DNA from: an uncultured Atopobium sp.
GTDB lineage: Bacteria; Actinomycetota; Coriobacteriia; Coriobacteriales; Atopobiaceae
DNA: 64,000 nucleotides
Direction of reading: 5' to 3'
Assembly (NCBI GenBank): GCA_946997485.1
Contig: CAMPVF010000004.1
Span: 89,260 to 153,259 of the forward strand
Made by a program: the position numbers and the translations under genes. The notes under the pieces are model-generated. The model searched no databases, was not told the origin of the DNA, and saw only the letters and a program-made list of their open reading frames with translations. Positions 24,544 through 34,543 of the stretch are shown in pieces (position 1 is the first letter of the stretch; the number at the start of each line of letters is the position of its first letter).

Positions 24544-27500
24544 GAATCTCTTTCGTTTATGTGCTCGCCGCAATGCGGAACTATAGGCTTTTGAATCCTA
24601 TCTAAAAGCTGCGCACACGTGGCCGTTTGTGCCCAGCTACTAAAATGCTCAAAAGCATCCCACATTCGTATACCTTCAACATATCGTAATGATTTTTCAA
24701 GCATAACACGATTTGGGTTTTTCACCATCGATATACGATAATACACGTTGTCGCGTTCAGCTTGGGAGCGGGAAGCGGCAGATTCAACTTCGTCGGCATG
24801 GTCTAATTGAACAGGTGCATCAGCAGGTTCAGATTCAGGTTCAGGTTCACCGTTCGGTTCAACTTCTGCGCCGAGTTCAGGTTCAAGTTCAACTTCGGGT
24901 TCACCCTGTGCGGAATGATGAACTGCACGTGCCGACCATGTTTGTTCATACGAAATAATACCAACGTCACGCAAAATTGCTAAACATTGTTCAATACAAG
25001 AAACCGACAGCGCTCCTACCGACACATGTGCACGAATATCAGCCAAAATGTCGCTAATTTGCAGCGTAATATGCCACGATGCATCGCCAACGCTGCACGC
25101 ATGCGGAAATGTACGATCGCTTCGCTGGCACATGCTGCTGAGCGCCTGATATACCACGGCAACTTCGCTGCGGCTTGGCGTTGTGGTAGACAAAATGAAC
25201 GAATTGCTATGCGCGTCAGCCTGTGTATACAGCGTATAGATAGTTGCCGGCTTGCCATCGCGCCCTGCACGACCACTCATTTGATTAAGATCGGTAAACG
25301 AAAATGGCAGATGGTACAGCACCACCGAGCGGATATCGGGGATGTTTACACCCTCGCCAAATGCCGATGTAGCAACAATGCAATACACGTCGTCGCTGCG
25401 AAATGCCCGCTCAACCCGCTGACGCGCAAGACGCGTAAGACCGGCATGATAAAATGCAATACGCGGTGCATACTCGGGCAGTTTATGACGAAGCATTACC
25501 ACCAGCTCCTGCGCACACGCGCGAGAGTTTACATACACAACCATTTTTTCGCCATGAGAAACAAGTGAGGTGAGCTGTGCGCGACGATGCCGTGAGTTGT
25601 GCATATCAACAACATCAAGATTAGTACGCACATGACTATCTACCAGCACATGTTCAGTATCAATAGAAAGTACCTGACACACTTCTTGAGCATCGGCATC
25701 GTTCATTGTTGCACTTAGCGCAATACACGTTGGGTTATTAAACTGCTCAAGCACAGAAGGCATGTCAAGGTAGGCCGTGCGCGCGCCTGCTTTTGCAGCG
25801 GCAATGTGATGCGCTTCATCAAACACAACAAACCCAACTCTATGAGCAAAATCTGCCGTATGAATTGCCAAATACTCAGGCGTTGTCATAACAATGTCAA
25901 CATTCCCGTTTACCATTTCGTCCATTATGCGCGCACGCTCATCGGGCAGTGTAGCACCACAAAGCATGCGTACGCGAACGCCAAAATGGTCGCACACATC
26001 GCTTAAGTGATAATACTGATCGTTTGCTAGCGCACGGAGTGGATACACAAAAATGCTCATGGTATGCGCGCATAACGCACAAATAAGGGCATGTACCTGG
26101 AAAATGAGGGATTTTCCACGACCGGTTGCCATAACACACATGCATGACGTGTTGTGAGCAAGAAGATCGATAGCGCGCTTTTGCACCGGATGGAGCGTAT
26201 GGGTGCCAATAAGCTGGTTTAATACAAATTGCGAAACGTTGGCACGGCTCATACGAGCAAGTTCAGATCGAATGGAGCGCGCGATATCGCTATCGGAAAG
26301 CTGACTTACGGGCGTCGTGTGTGCCGATGTGCTCGGCAGCGATAACAGCGACGATGCAGCACACAACCGACCATTTTGGTGAACATCACGCGCATCAGCT
26401 GGACAAGCTGCAGCAGTGCTCGCGACTGCCGATGCAACACTCGCAGCTGCATCAGCACTCATAGACGCGTTATATGCTGCAGGCTGCGCCATAAGATCGG
26501 GCATGAGACTACCATATGCACACGAATCACAATCGCCAGCGCACAGGCTTCGCACACTGGAGAGCATGTGCGCATCCATATGTTCAAGCAGCGGATGTGC
26601 CTCATAGCGATGCACGCTGCCGTCGGGCAATTGCTGCACAATATCTTGAACAATAAGCTTGGGTTTTATACGCCCTTGCCAGGTTTCATTACTTGCACTA
26701 AACACAATATCAACCGGCTTGGTGTTTGCCATAAGCTCGTCGATATGCGCTGCTCGAAACAAAATAGCATCAAGCCGTGTGTTGCCTTGCACAGCTACAA
26801 AGCGTAAATGGTTTCCCTGAGAGCCAACTTTTGCTTTGTTTTTCATAATTACGCCGCGCGCTGCAAAGAGGGGGCGTTCGTTTCCTTTGCCAAAAGGCTG
26901 CATAATTTCGAGCGAGTCGAGCGATTGCACGGTAATTTCGCTTAATGAAACAACCGCAGAAATTTCGTCGGTGTCGTCGAATTGTTCTGCAGGCAACGCG
27001 TTCATATACGCCTGAAGGCGGGCGCGAAACGTATCAAGTGCATCTGCAGCGCAGGTAATACCCACTGCACCTTGGTGCCCCCCAAAGCGCTCAAGCACAT
27101 CAGAGCAGCTCTGCACGGCGGCAAACAAATCGATGGAGCCCGCCGTTCTCCCCGACCCTTTAGCCACACCATCCTGAATTGAACACACAATACACGGCAC
27201 GTGATAGCGACGCTGCAGGCGCGCAGCAACAATGCCTTTTACGCCTTCTGCCCAATCGGCGCCTGCAACAACAAGCACACGCTCGTTTTTATACATGCGT
27301 TCTGCCTGCTCAAGGGCCTGTTTAGTAACCTCAGCTTCTTTTTCTTTGCGCAAGGTATTTACAGCTTCAAGCTGTGATGCCAAGCTAAACGCATCGCTTA
27401 ATCTATCGGCACACAGCACATGATATGCAAGCATCGTGCTATCCATGCGGCCAGCAGCATTGAGGCGCGGAATAAGCGAAAACGGCAACTCTTCCGAAGT

Positions 27501-28337
27501 AACACTATGAATATCAATGCCGCTTACTCGTGCAAGGGCGAGCAAACCCGGGGTGCGCGTATAGTGGAGCCGCTCCAATCCCGCGGTAACGATTGCTCTG
27601 TTTTCGCAGGTAAGCTCCATCATATCAGCGAGCGTACCTAAAGCTGCAAACTCAAGATAATCTTTCCAAAGCGAGGGATTTCCGCACGCGGCACCAAGCG
27701 CACACACAAGCTTGAGCGCAACACCTACGCCCGCCAAATCGTATGAAGGGCACGTTACATCGAGTTTGGGGTTACACACTTCGTCTATTGCAGGTACAAG
27801 ATTATCTGGTTCATGATGATCGGTTACCACTACATCAACGCCGCGGCTACGCAACCACTCAACCTCAGAAGCTGCGGAAATACCGTTATCAACCGTAATA
27901 ATAAGCTGTGCGGGAGTTTCGTTAAGCAGGCGCGTAAGCGCAGCTACAGATAGGCCGTAGCCTTCATGAGTTCGATTTGGAATAAAAGGCGTAACCGTTG
28001 CGCCAAGCGCGGTGAGTGCCTGCGTAAGTAAACACGTGCTGGTAATACCATCAACGTCAAAATCACCAAACACAGCGATGCGCTCATGTGCCTTAAGCGC
28101 AGCTCGAATGCGCTGGGTGGCGGCGTGCATGCCCGGTATGCAATACGGGTCTTCCCAATCGCGTTCAATATCGGCACTTAAATAGGTTTGAACATCGTAA
28201 GGATCGGATTTGCCGCGCGATACAAGAACACGTGCAACCAACCGTGGAAGGTTGCACGCGCGCATAAGCGTTGTTTCTTCATTGGACGACTGCGGAAGAA
28301 TGGTCCACCTTGTTTGATGCTGAAACGCGGCGCTCAT
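24540..28337 (-). CDS. recJ-recQ: RecJ exonuclease - RecQ helicase fusion
   Basis: 1265 residues in one open frame. The N-terminal ~570 form a complete RecJ single-strand 5'-3' exonuclease: DFDVDG (92-97), VDNGIS (149-154), DHHE (173-176), the DHHA1 motif GGHQGAVG (419-426) and the following OB-like domain. After a ~120-residue Ala/Ser-rich linker comes a RecQ helicase: motif I ATGRGKS (737-743; usually PTGGGKS), DEAH (840-843), SATM (875-878) and motif VI QMSGRAGRDGKP (1019-1030). RQC and HRDC domains are not recognisable. Instead there is a helical region, a Glu/Pro-rich tract (~1150-1190) and a short tail. RecJ and RecQ cooperate in resection, so fusion is sensible. The start has no clear ribosome site and lies 8 bases after the secF stop. 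Confidence 0.92.
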   Translation of the reverse strand: MSAAFQHQTRWTILPQSSNEETTLMRACNLPRLVARVLVSRGKSDPYDVQTYLSADIERDWEDPYCIPGMHAATQRIRAALKAHERIAVFGDFDVDGITSTCLLTQALTALGATVTPFIPNRTHEGYGLSVAALTRLLNETPAQLIITVDNGISAASEVEWLRSRGVDVVVTDHHEPDNLVPAIDEVCNPKLDVTCPSYDLAGVGVALKLVCALGAACGNPSLWKDYLEFAALGTLADMMELTCENRAIVTAGLERLHYTRTPGLLALARVSGIDIHSVTSEELPFSLIPRLNAAGRMDSTMLAYHVLCADRLSDAFSLASQLEAVNTLRKEKEAEVTKQALEQAERMYKNERVLVVAGADWAEGVKGIVAARLQRRYHVPCIVCSIQDGVAKGSGRTAGSIDLFAAVQSCSDVLERFGGHQGAVGITCAADALDTFRARLQAYMNALPAEQFDDTDEISAVVSLSEITVQSLDSLEIMQPFGKGNERPLFAARGVIMKNKAKVGSQGNHLRFVAVQGNTRLDAILFRAAHIDELMANTKPVDIVFSASNETWQGRIKPKLIVQDIVQQLPDGSVHRYEAHPLLEHMDAHMLSSVRSLCAGDCDSCAYGSLMPDLMAQPAAYNASMSADAAASVASAVASTAAACPADARDVHQNGRLCAASSLLSLPSTSAHTTPVSQLSDSDIARSIRSELARMSRANVSQFVLNQLIGTHTLHPVQKRAIDLLAHNTSCMCVMATGRGKSLIFQVHALICALCAHTMSIFVYPLRALANDQYYHLSDVCDHFGVRVRMLCGATLPDERARIMDEMVNGNVDIVMTTPEYLAIHTADFAHRVGFVVFDEAHHIAAAKAGARTAYLDMPSVLEQFNNPTCIALSATMNDADAQEVCQVLSIDTEHVLVDSHVRTNLDVVDMHNSRHRRAQLTSLVSHGEKMVVYVNSRACAQELVVMLRHKLPEYAPRIAFYHAGLTRLARQRVERAFRSDDVYCIVATSAFGEGVNIPDIRSVVLYHLPFSFTDLNQMSGRAGRDGKPATIYTLYTQADAHSNSFILSTTTPSRSEVAVVYQALSSMCQRSDRTFPHACSVGDASWHITLQISDILADIRAHVSVGALSVSCIEQCLAILRDVGIISYEQTWSARAVHHSAQGEPEVELEPELGAEVEPNGEPEPESEPADAPVQLDHADEVESAASRSQAERDNVYYRISMVKNPNRVMLEKSLRYVEGIRMWDAFEHFSSWAQTATCAQLLDRIQKPIVPHCGEHINERDS

Positions 28338-28345
28338 AGCTGCAG

Positions 28346-29479
28346 CTATTCAATATCTGAGCTGTTATGTGCAGCAGACGTATCGGTATGTTCAACAGGC
28401 TTAGACTCGCCATTTTGAACTTCTTGAACTTCTTCGTGTGCGGGCGCAGGTTGAACTTCCTGAACATCGTCAGCGTTTTGAACTTCCGGAGCGTCCTCAC
28501 TATTTTGAACATCATGAGCATGCGCAACGCTGGTAGCAGATGCAGCAGCTTTCTTTGCGGCACGATCCTTTGCCTCAAGCTTTGCCCAATGCTTTTCTCT
28601 TGTTTTCCACATGGCAAGCAGCGGCGATGCAACACCAAAGCTCGACCACGTACCCAATAGCTCACCTATGAGCATAGCAAGTGCAAAGTCTTTAAGGGTT
28701 TCGCCGCCTAAGATAAGCATGATGCACACCGGTACCACCGACGTAATGGTGGTATTAATGGTACGCACAATAACTTCGTTAATTGAGAAGTTGCAAATTT
28801 GATAGTAGGTAACGTGCACGCCGTCGTGCAGGTGCTTTGCGTTTTCGTCCATACGGTTAAATTCAACAACCGTGTCGTAGAGCGAGTAGCCCATAATGGT
28901 AAGCAGCGCGGCAACAACATTTGGCGTAATAGCAACCTGCGCCCACGCATAAATACCAAGCGTAATAACTAAGTCGTGCATAAGAGCAAGCACAGCTGTA
29001 ATAGACATTTTGAACTCGTAGCGCAGCGATACATACGCAATAATAAGCACAATCGCAATACCAAAAGCAAATGCCGATGCACGAGTAATGTCCTGACCCC
29101 AGTCGGGGCCGATGGTAGTTACCGTGTACGATTTGTCGGGCAAGCCAAGACTTTGGCCTGCTTTAGCTGCATGATCGTTAGCAACGTTTGGATCGGTTGT
29201 TTCGCTTCGTACCAAAAATCCACTACCCGATTCGCTTTGTGTTGTTTGAACAACAGGATCGGTTTCGCCCGCAGCAATAAGTGCGCTACGCATTTGGTCG
29301 ATAGTTACCTCGCCAGTATTGTGAAAATCGATGGTTGTACCACCCTGAAACTCAATACCAAACACCAACCCGCGTACAACAAGGCCAATAACAGCCAAAA
29401 TAACAAGGACACACGAAATACCGAGAAACACACGGCGATGCGGAATAAATTGAAGTTCACGCTTAAAATGACTACGCAT
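28346..29479 (-). CDS. secF: Protein translocase subunit SecF
   Basis: 377 residues; with SecD it pulls preproteins out of SecYEG using the proton-motive force. I start it at ATG 29479 because GGAGG lies 8 bases ahead; an earlier GTG is too close. Six membrane helices are visible. Conserved parts are the opening HRRVFLGIS, GIEFQGGTTIDF, the periplasmic segment, ITAVLALMHDLVITLGIY, and GYSLYDTVVEFNRMDEN. The last ~70 residues are an acidic Val/Gln/Asn-rich tail with repeats of the type EVQNADD/EVQNGES, absent from most SecF proteins. Its start overlaps the secD stop region. Confidence 0.95.
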   Translation of the reverse strand: MRSHFKRELQFIPHRRVFLGISCVLVILAVIGLVVRGLVFGIEFQGGTTIDFHNTGEVTIDQMRSALIAAGETDPVVQTTQSESGSGFLVRSETTDPNVANDHAAKAGQSLGLPDKSYTVTTIGPDWGQDITRASAFAFGIAIVLIIAYVSLRYEFKMSITAVLALMHDLVITLGIYAWAQVAITPNVVAALLTIMGYSLYDTVVEFNRMDENAKHLHDGVHVTYYQICNFSINEVIVRTINTTITSVVPVCIMLILGGETLKDFALAMLIGELLGTWSSFGVASPLLAMWKTREKHWAKLEAKDRAAKKAAASATSVAHAHDVQNSEDAPEVQNADDVQEVQPAPAHEEVQEVQNGESKPVEHTDTSAAHNSSDIE

Positions 29480-31070
29480 GGTGAGCACCCTCCGTTTGAT
29501 TTGGCTTGGTTGGCGATGATTGAGACATTGTATCTGCAGCTACACGAGTTGTTTTGCCATGTGCTGCAGATGCTGTAGCCGTAAGTTTCTTTTTCTTATC
29601 AACGAGAGCTTGCTGCAGGTCTTGATCGACACCCCACATGCGCGGATGCTTTTCGATAACAGATTGCGCAAGCAGGCGCAAGGCCGGAGCCTTAAAGAAG
29701 AACATGGTTGCAATATCGCACACAATACCAAGTGCCAACGTTAAACCAAAGCCCTTAACAGCACCAACAGCAAAGAAGAACAGGGCAAGCGCTGTTACCA
29801 TGGTAACGGCATCGGCATCAAGTGACGTCATAATACCGTGTTTAGAGCCCGAAATAGCAGCTTGTTTTACACTTTTGCCCATGCGGATTTCTTCGCGAAA
29901 ACGCTCAAGCACCAAGATGGATGAGTCGGCAGCAGAGCCGGTGGTAAGCACGATACCAGCAAGACCAGGAAGCGTAAGAGCAAACGCGCCAAAGTGCGAA
30001 AGCAGTGCAAGAAGACCAAGGTACAAAATAGAAAATACGGCAAGTGAACCCATCGTAAGAAAACCGAGCGCGCGGTAGAACAAAAACAGATACACCACAA
30101 CGGCGCAGGCACCAATAGCAATGGCAACAACACCCTGATTAAGCGAGTCTTGTCCCAGCGTAGGACCAACAACGCGGCTTTCTGAGTAGGTAAGCTTAAC
30201 GGGAAGCGAGCCAGAGTCGAGCATCGTTTTGAGGTCTTTTGCTTCTTCAACCGAAAAATTGCCCGTAATAGACACTTCGCCTTTGTTAATAACCGACTGC
30301 ACAACCGGCGCCGATTTAACTTTGCCGTCGAGCGCAATGGCAATACGACCCTTTATAGGTGCAAGTTCTTTGGTAACGTCGGCAAATTTTTTGGTACCTT
30401 CTTCGTCGAAGGTAATGTTAACCGAGTAGCCGCCTTTAGCTGAGTTGGTATTTTGCGAGATAGCTGTCTTTACAATGTGCGAGCCGTCCAAAAACGACTT
30501 ATACGTTTTTTCTTTTAGCTGCACGTTTTCGGCACCATTGTTGAGCTTAAGCAGCGCATCGGCATCGCCAATTTGGTCGAGACGAGCAAATTCGAGCTTA
30601 CCTGTTTGACCTATGGTTTTGATGGCCGATTCGGCATCGGTAGCACCCGGGATTTGCACCAAAATGGAGTGTGAACCCTGCTGCTGAACGGTAGCCTCGG
30701 AGGCACCAAGTGCATTAACACGGTTTTGTACAATGGCAGTAGCTATTGCCATGTCCTCAGACGAAGGCTCGGAGCCATCGGGCTTAGACGCGTTCATAAT
30801 AACCGACACGCCGCCCTGAATATCAAGACCTTTGGTGATTTTTGAATTAAGAGGCGTAAAACCAACAATTGCAACAGCACACACAATAACGAGCAGTACA
30901 AGCGATGACACCCATCTGCGGATATGCGGCGTCATGCTGCGACGACTTGTTCGCCTTTGTGAGCCTGCGCTACGTGACGCTGATGGTGCTTGGCGCCGCT
31001 TTGATGTGCGAGGATTCGACCAGCGCGAAAAGCCAGAAGCAGCTTTTGGGTCGTTATTTGACTTTGGCAT
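29472..31070 (-). CDS. secD: Protein translocase subunit SecD
   Basis: 532 residues from ATG 31070, with GAAAGG ahead. A basic N-terminus is followed by TM1, the periplasmic P1 domain (GLDIQGGVSVIMNASKP, NRVNALGASEATVQQQG), a large head domain, and the C-terminal helices with LPGLAGIVLTTGSAADSSILVLERFREEI. In SecD the consensus in that loop is GxAVDANVLI; here it reads GSAADSSILV, so the usually conserved D-A-N is altered. A charged tail follows. It overlaps secF. yajC, often the neighbour upstream, is missing here. Confidence 0.95.
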   Translation of the reverse strand: MPKSNNDPKAASGFSRWSNPRTSKRRQAPSASRSAGSQRRTSRRSMTPHIRRWVSSLVLLVIVCAVAIVGFTPLNSKITKGLDIQGGVSVIMNASKPDGSEPSSEDMAIATAIVQNRVNALGASEATVQQQGSHSILVQIPGATDAESAIKTIGQTGKLEFARLDQIGDADALLKLNNGAENVQLKEKTYKSFLDGSHIVKTAISQNTNSAKGGYSVNITFDEEGTKKFADVTKELAPIKGRIAIALDGKVKSAPVVQSVINKGEVSITGNFSVEEAKDLKTMLDSGSLPVKLTYSESRVVGPTLGQDSLNQGVVAIAIGACAVVVYLFLFYRALGFLTMGSLAVFSILYLGLLALLSHFGAFALTLPGLAGIVLTTGSAADSSILVLERFREEIRMGKSVKQAAISGSKHGIMTSLDADAVTMVTALALFFFAVGAVKGFGLTLALGIVCDIATMFFFKAPALRLLAQSVIEKHPRMWGVDQDLQQALVDKKKKLTATASAAHGKTTRVAADTMSQSSPTKPNQTEGAHHA

Positions 31071-31227
31071 ACACACTGCCTTTCATATATGAGCAAAGCC
31101 CCTATGTATAACTACGATAACTGTATAAGTATACTATGAATGTACCAGTATCTTCACAAGGTTTATAGCATACGCACATTAGCCTACTTACACGGGCAAA
31201 CAAAAGCCACACCGCGCGTAAGGCTCG

Positions 31228-32751
31228 CTAAACCGTTACATCAAAGCGCGTATACGACATATCGGGAGAATCGGATGATGTAGGACGCGCACGAACAATA
31301 AGCGAGTATGTGCCCGGTTGAGGCGGCGTCCAGCGAACCACAGGATTACTACTCCACTCGCGAATAACGTGATAATTTGCATCCTTAGAAAAGTACCGAG
31401 CGCCGCGCAGTGTTGGATGCAGCGCTGCTTCTTGCGAGGTGAGCTTTTTTGCAACTACCTGCCACTCAACCTTAGAGAACGGCGAAGCAATGCTGGTAAT
31501 ATAGCCGGTAAACATGCCATTTTCAACCTTTTGCGCAACCTTGGTTAGAAACACACCCGGAAGCGTGCGCATCATCGTGTCCCATTCATCGTAGGTATAA
31601 AACATCTGCGCACGCGTTGCACACGCTGCATCATAATCGTCTTGTGCAACAAGCGGCAATAACAGCTGTGTTAAGCGGGTTGAACCGGTGGTACGCACAT
31701 GTTCAGAGTCATAAAAATCAGTTGGTTTTGCACGATATGCAGGATCTTTTACCATGTTGCTATCCACATAAAGCGCCTGATACGAGCGCGCAATTTCTTC
31801 GAGTTTTTTCATGTGCTCAGGGTAGGCAGAGCCAAACGACGCCAGCTCATATGCTTGGTGTGGCGCAATAACAACGGTAAGTTTAATGCCCTTATCGTGG
31901 CAATATGCACAAATTGCTTCATACTCACGGAGAAATTCGTCCGAAAAATCGCGCATGGTGGTTGGCGCTACGTTCATATTATTTTCGGTAAGAATTTGAT
32001 GCGACGAATAGTTTGCAAATCCATACCCAAAATAATGCCAATACGGATATCGAGACGTTGCTGCGCGCACGCGGCTTTGATGGGAGGTTATAGCCGCAAC
32101 ATTGTTTGGCACATTGAGAAGTCCATCAATGTGATAGGTCCATTTTGCTAAATATTGAATAGAGGCAGGTTTAAGAATGGCGTCGTTGCATATAACCGAC
32201 TGCCATACATCACTAAACCAGCGCACAGGCTGGCGCGACGTATAGCTAGCAACACTAAAAAGCGAATGCACCTTGAGGTTTATATTAGGATCGGGCATAA
32301 ATGTTTCGGCACGTACTCCCACTATTGCCTCGCGTATACCCTTTTCTTCGTACGCTTGCTTAATACTCTCAAGGCTATCGTGAAGGCTCTGATACGGAAC
32401 AGACGTATTGTATATCGTTTTATGAGTTTGTTTGCTTAGTATCGTAGGATCGATAGCGCGCTCGGCAAACGACGAGCCGGTAATAATTGTTTGTACCTGC
32501 CCCGCTGAAACAAAGTCGTCCCAGCTAATCATTGACCACGACGAATATGGCATGATGATACGCAGCAAGCACGCGTTCATGCAGATAACAACAAGCAAAA
32601 AACAAATGGCGCATACTGCACGTTTAAGCACGCGCAGCGCAAAACAGGGCGTATGTGCGGGCGTGTTTGTGGACGTATTAGTAGACGTGCTGGTAGACGC
32701 GCTTATGGGCGTTATGACGGGCGTTTCTGCAGGCGTTTTAGTAGTTTGCAT
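31228..32751 (-). CDS. Membrane-anchored SGNH-hydrolase-like protein (DltD/AlgX-like partner)
   Basis: 507 residues from the ATG at 32751, with a strong AAGGGGGG ahead. A Thr/Ser/Asn-repeat cytoplasmic start (TSTSTNTSTNTPAHTP) is followed by one membrane helix (~45-65) and a large extracytoplasmic domain. That domain has an SGNH-type block I (TGSSFAERAIDP) and a C-terminal DxxH-type YDSEHVRTTGS, the layout of DltD and of AlgX/AlgJ-like proteins that work with MBOAT transferases. A β-rich C-terminal ~120 residues may bind a polymer. The gene overlaps the MBOAT gene by 14 bases. It likely completes transfer of an acyl or aminoacyl group to an envelope polymer; the precise family is uncertain. 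Confidence 0.75.
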   Translation of the reverse strand: MQTTKTPAETPVITPISASTSTSTNTSTNTPAHTPCFALRVLKRAVCAICFLLVVICMNACLLRIIMPYSSWSMISWDDFVSAGQVQTIITGSSFAERAIDPTILSKQTHKTIYNTSVPYQSLHDSLESIKQAYEEKGIREAIVGVRAETFMPDPNINLKVHSLFSVASYTSRQPVRWFSDVWQSVICNDAILKPASIQYLAKWTYHIDGLLNVPNNVAAITSHQSRVRAATSRYPYWHYFGYGFANYSSHQILTENNMNVAPTTMRDFSDEFLREYEAICAYCHDKGIKLTVVIAPHQAYELASFGSAYPEHMKKLEEIARSYQALYVDSNMVKDPAYRAKPTDFYDSEHVRTTGSTRLTQLLLPLVAQDDYDAACATRAQMFYTYDEWDTMMRTLPGVFLTKVAQKVENGMFTGYITSIASPFSKVEWQVVAKKLTSQEAALHPTLRGARYFSKDANYHVIREWSSNPVVRWTPPQPGTYSLIVRARPTSSDSPDMSYTRFDVTV

Positions 32752-34315
32752 ACATAAACCCCCCTTGTGTTTTAGTAACGGCAATAGCAAGAAGCACGAG
32801 TATGCCAACCATAAGGTAGATACCATAGCGCCATATAACGTGCTTAGTGCAAATAAAAGAAGCTACATCAATGCCCCGCTCAGAGAACACACTTGTACAA
32901 AACACAAGCACGCAGCCAATGCATGCAAGCGTAAATGAAATCCTATTCCCATACAAAATTCTAGCGAGCTGCCCCGCAAACGCGTTAGCATTAAAAGCGA
33001 AAACCGTACGAGTAAGCGCAGCTATGCTTACATGAGGGTCGACGATTCTATCAAAGTACCAGCCAATATTTACCACAATAAACGTGCGTACCATGCTAAA
33101 CACGTAATAGCTGCGACTTTTACGGTTAATGTGCAGAGTCGACGCCAGCGTTTCACAATACGGGCGAAGCATATCGGAAAGCGCAATTACGACACCGTTA
33201 TAAAGCCCCCACCACACAAAGTGAATTTCTGGTCCATGCCATATGCCCACCAGCAAAAACACCACAATGTTGGCAATACCTGCAGGAACTGTGCGGCCAA
33301 GATGCGTTGTGGTATGGCGATGCAAAAACTTGCCCAGCCGTTTCATGCAGTTTGTAAGCGCAAAGGGGTAAAAAATGTAATCTTTCATCCATAAGCCAAG
33401 CGATATGTGCCAGCGACGCCAAAAATCGGCAAGCGACACCGAAAAATAGGGCTGGCGAAAGTTTGGCTGCATGGTAATGCCCAGCATCTGCGATGATGCC
33501 TGCACCATATCGATACCACCCGAAAAGTCGCCATACTGCTGAGCCGAATAGAGCAAAATGCCAAACGCAACAACCGAGCCTGCATAGGTTGACGGGTCAG
33601 CGTCGAGAATAGTTGCAATAAGACCAACAAGACAATCGGCAATAACGTATTTTTTGAGCAGCCCATACATAAACAGCAGCGACGCAGGTGCAAAATGCGT
33701 ATCGCTTGCCTTGTGATAGGCAAATAGCTGCGGCGCCATAGCATCGTAGCGGTTAATTGGTCCTTGCACAAGCTGCGGAAAATAGGTGAGGTAGCAGGCA
33801 TACTTTGCTATATTATGCTCGGGTGTGTATTTTTGGTTGTACACATCAATAACATACGAAAGCGCAGAAAACGTATAAAACGAAATGCCGAGTGGCAAAA
33901 GCAGCCCCAAACTGTGCGGGCTTGTTTCGAAAGAAAGATAATAGGCAAGCGTGTTCCAATATTTGAGATAACACAGTGTAGCAATCATGCATACAATGGC
34001 AACACATAACACACCGCGTTTGCGCAGCGTACGGCTGTGTTTGTATGCCTTTTTTTCGCTGCGATCGGTAAGTGTTTTTACGTGCGTGCGCGTGGACGCG
34101 TCGATGCGCTCAAGCACGCGGGCGGCAGTGTAGCTAATAATCATCGTTGCCACAACATAACCAAGCGTAGAAATACTACCAACTAACGTATAAAATATGA
34201 GTGAGAATACAAGTATGACAATCCACTGTCCGCGCTTAAACAGCCGGCCCGCTGCATAATATACGCAAACCAGTACAAGCATAAACAGTATGTATGCAAT
34301 AGAAAGAAAGTTCAC
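32738..34315 (-). CDS. MBOAT-family membrane O-acyltransferase (DltB/AlgI-like)
   Basis: 525 residues; the start is GTG at 34315 with GAGGAT about 9 bases upstream. About 11-12 membrane helices. Hallmarks: LGISFYTFSALSYVIDVYNQ, FPQLVQGPINRYD, QYGDFSGGIDMVQASSQMLG, ADFWRRWHISLGLWMKDYIFYPF, and the catalytic His region LVGIWHGPEIHFVWWGLYNG. Members pass an acyl or D-alanyl group from a cytoplasmic carrier across the membrane, usually with an SGNH partner such as the overlapping gene. With the adenylation/carrier trio at 11-14.5 kb it would complete a Dlt-like path; that link is inference. The pair sits between tgt and secD. Confidence 0.88.
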   Translation of the reverse strand: MNFLSIAYILFMLVLVCVYYAAGRLFKRGQWIVILVFSLIFYTLVGSISTLGYVVATMIISYTAARVLERIDASTRTHVKTLTDRSEKKAYKHSRTLRKRGVLCVAIVCMIATLCYLKYWNTLAYYLSFETSPHSLGLLLPLGISFYTFSALSYVIDVYNQKYTPEHNIAKYACYLTYFPQLVQGPINRYDAMAPQLFAYHKASDTHFAPASLLFMYGLLKKYVIADCLVGLIATILDADPSTYAGSVVAFGILLYSAQQYGDFSGGIDMVQASSQMLGITMQPNFRQPYFSVSLADFWRRWHISLGLWMKDYIFYPFALTNCMKRLGKFLHRHTTTHLGRTVPAGIANIVVFLLVGIWHGPEIHFVWWGLYNGVVIALSDMLRPYCETLASTLHINRKSRSYYVFSMVRTFIVVNIGWYFDRIVDPHVSIAALTRTVFAFNANAFAGQLARILYGNRISFTLACIGCVLVFCTSVFSERGIDVASFICTKHVIWRYGIYLMVGILVLLAIAVTKTQGGFMYANY

Positions 34316-34496
34316 CTAAAGCCATCCTCACACCACATGATGGTGCACGAACATTCGCGCACGGTTTTGCGTATCGATGTTGTAGCGTACACCACATATA
34401 CATGCAGTAAAAGCGCCAATACGTAAAGCAGCTAATTTACGCAGAAAGAGTTAAATATTTTCACAGCTTACACACTTGCCGCGCACAAACATCAAT

Positions 34497-34516
34497 ATGA
34501 GCTGATAGCAGCTCAT
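34497..34516 (-). terminator. Hairpin downstream of tgt
   Basis: A perfect 8-bp stem ATGAGCTG/CAGCTCAT with an ATAG loop lies about 30 bases past the tgt stop. On the minus strand it is followed by ATTGATGTTTG, a poor T-run, so it may be a weak terminator. The rest of the ~228-base gap shows nothing. Confidence 0.4.
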
Positions 34517-34543
34517 GTATGGGGTTCGCGTGCACAAACAATG

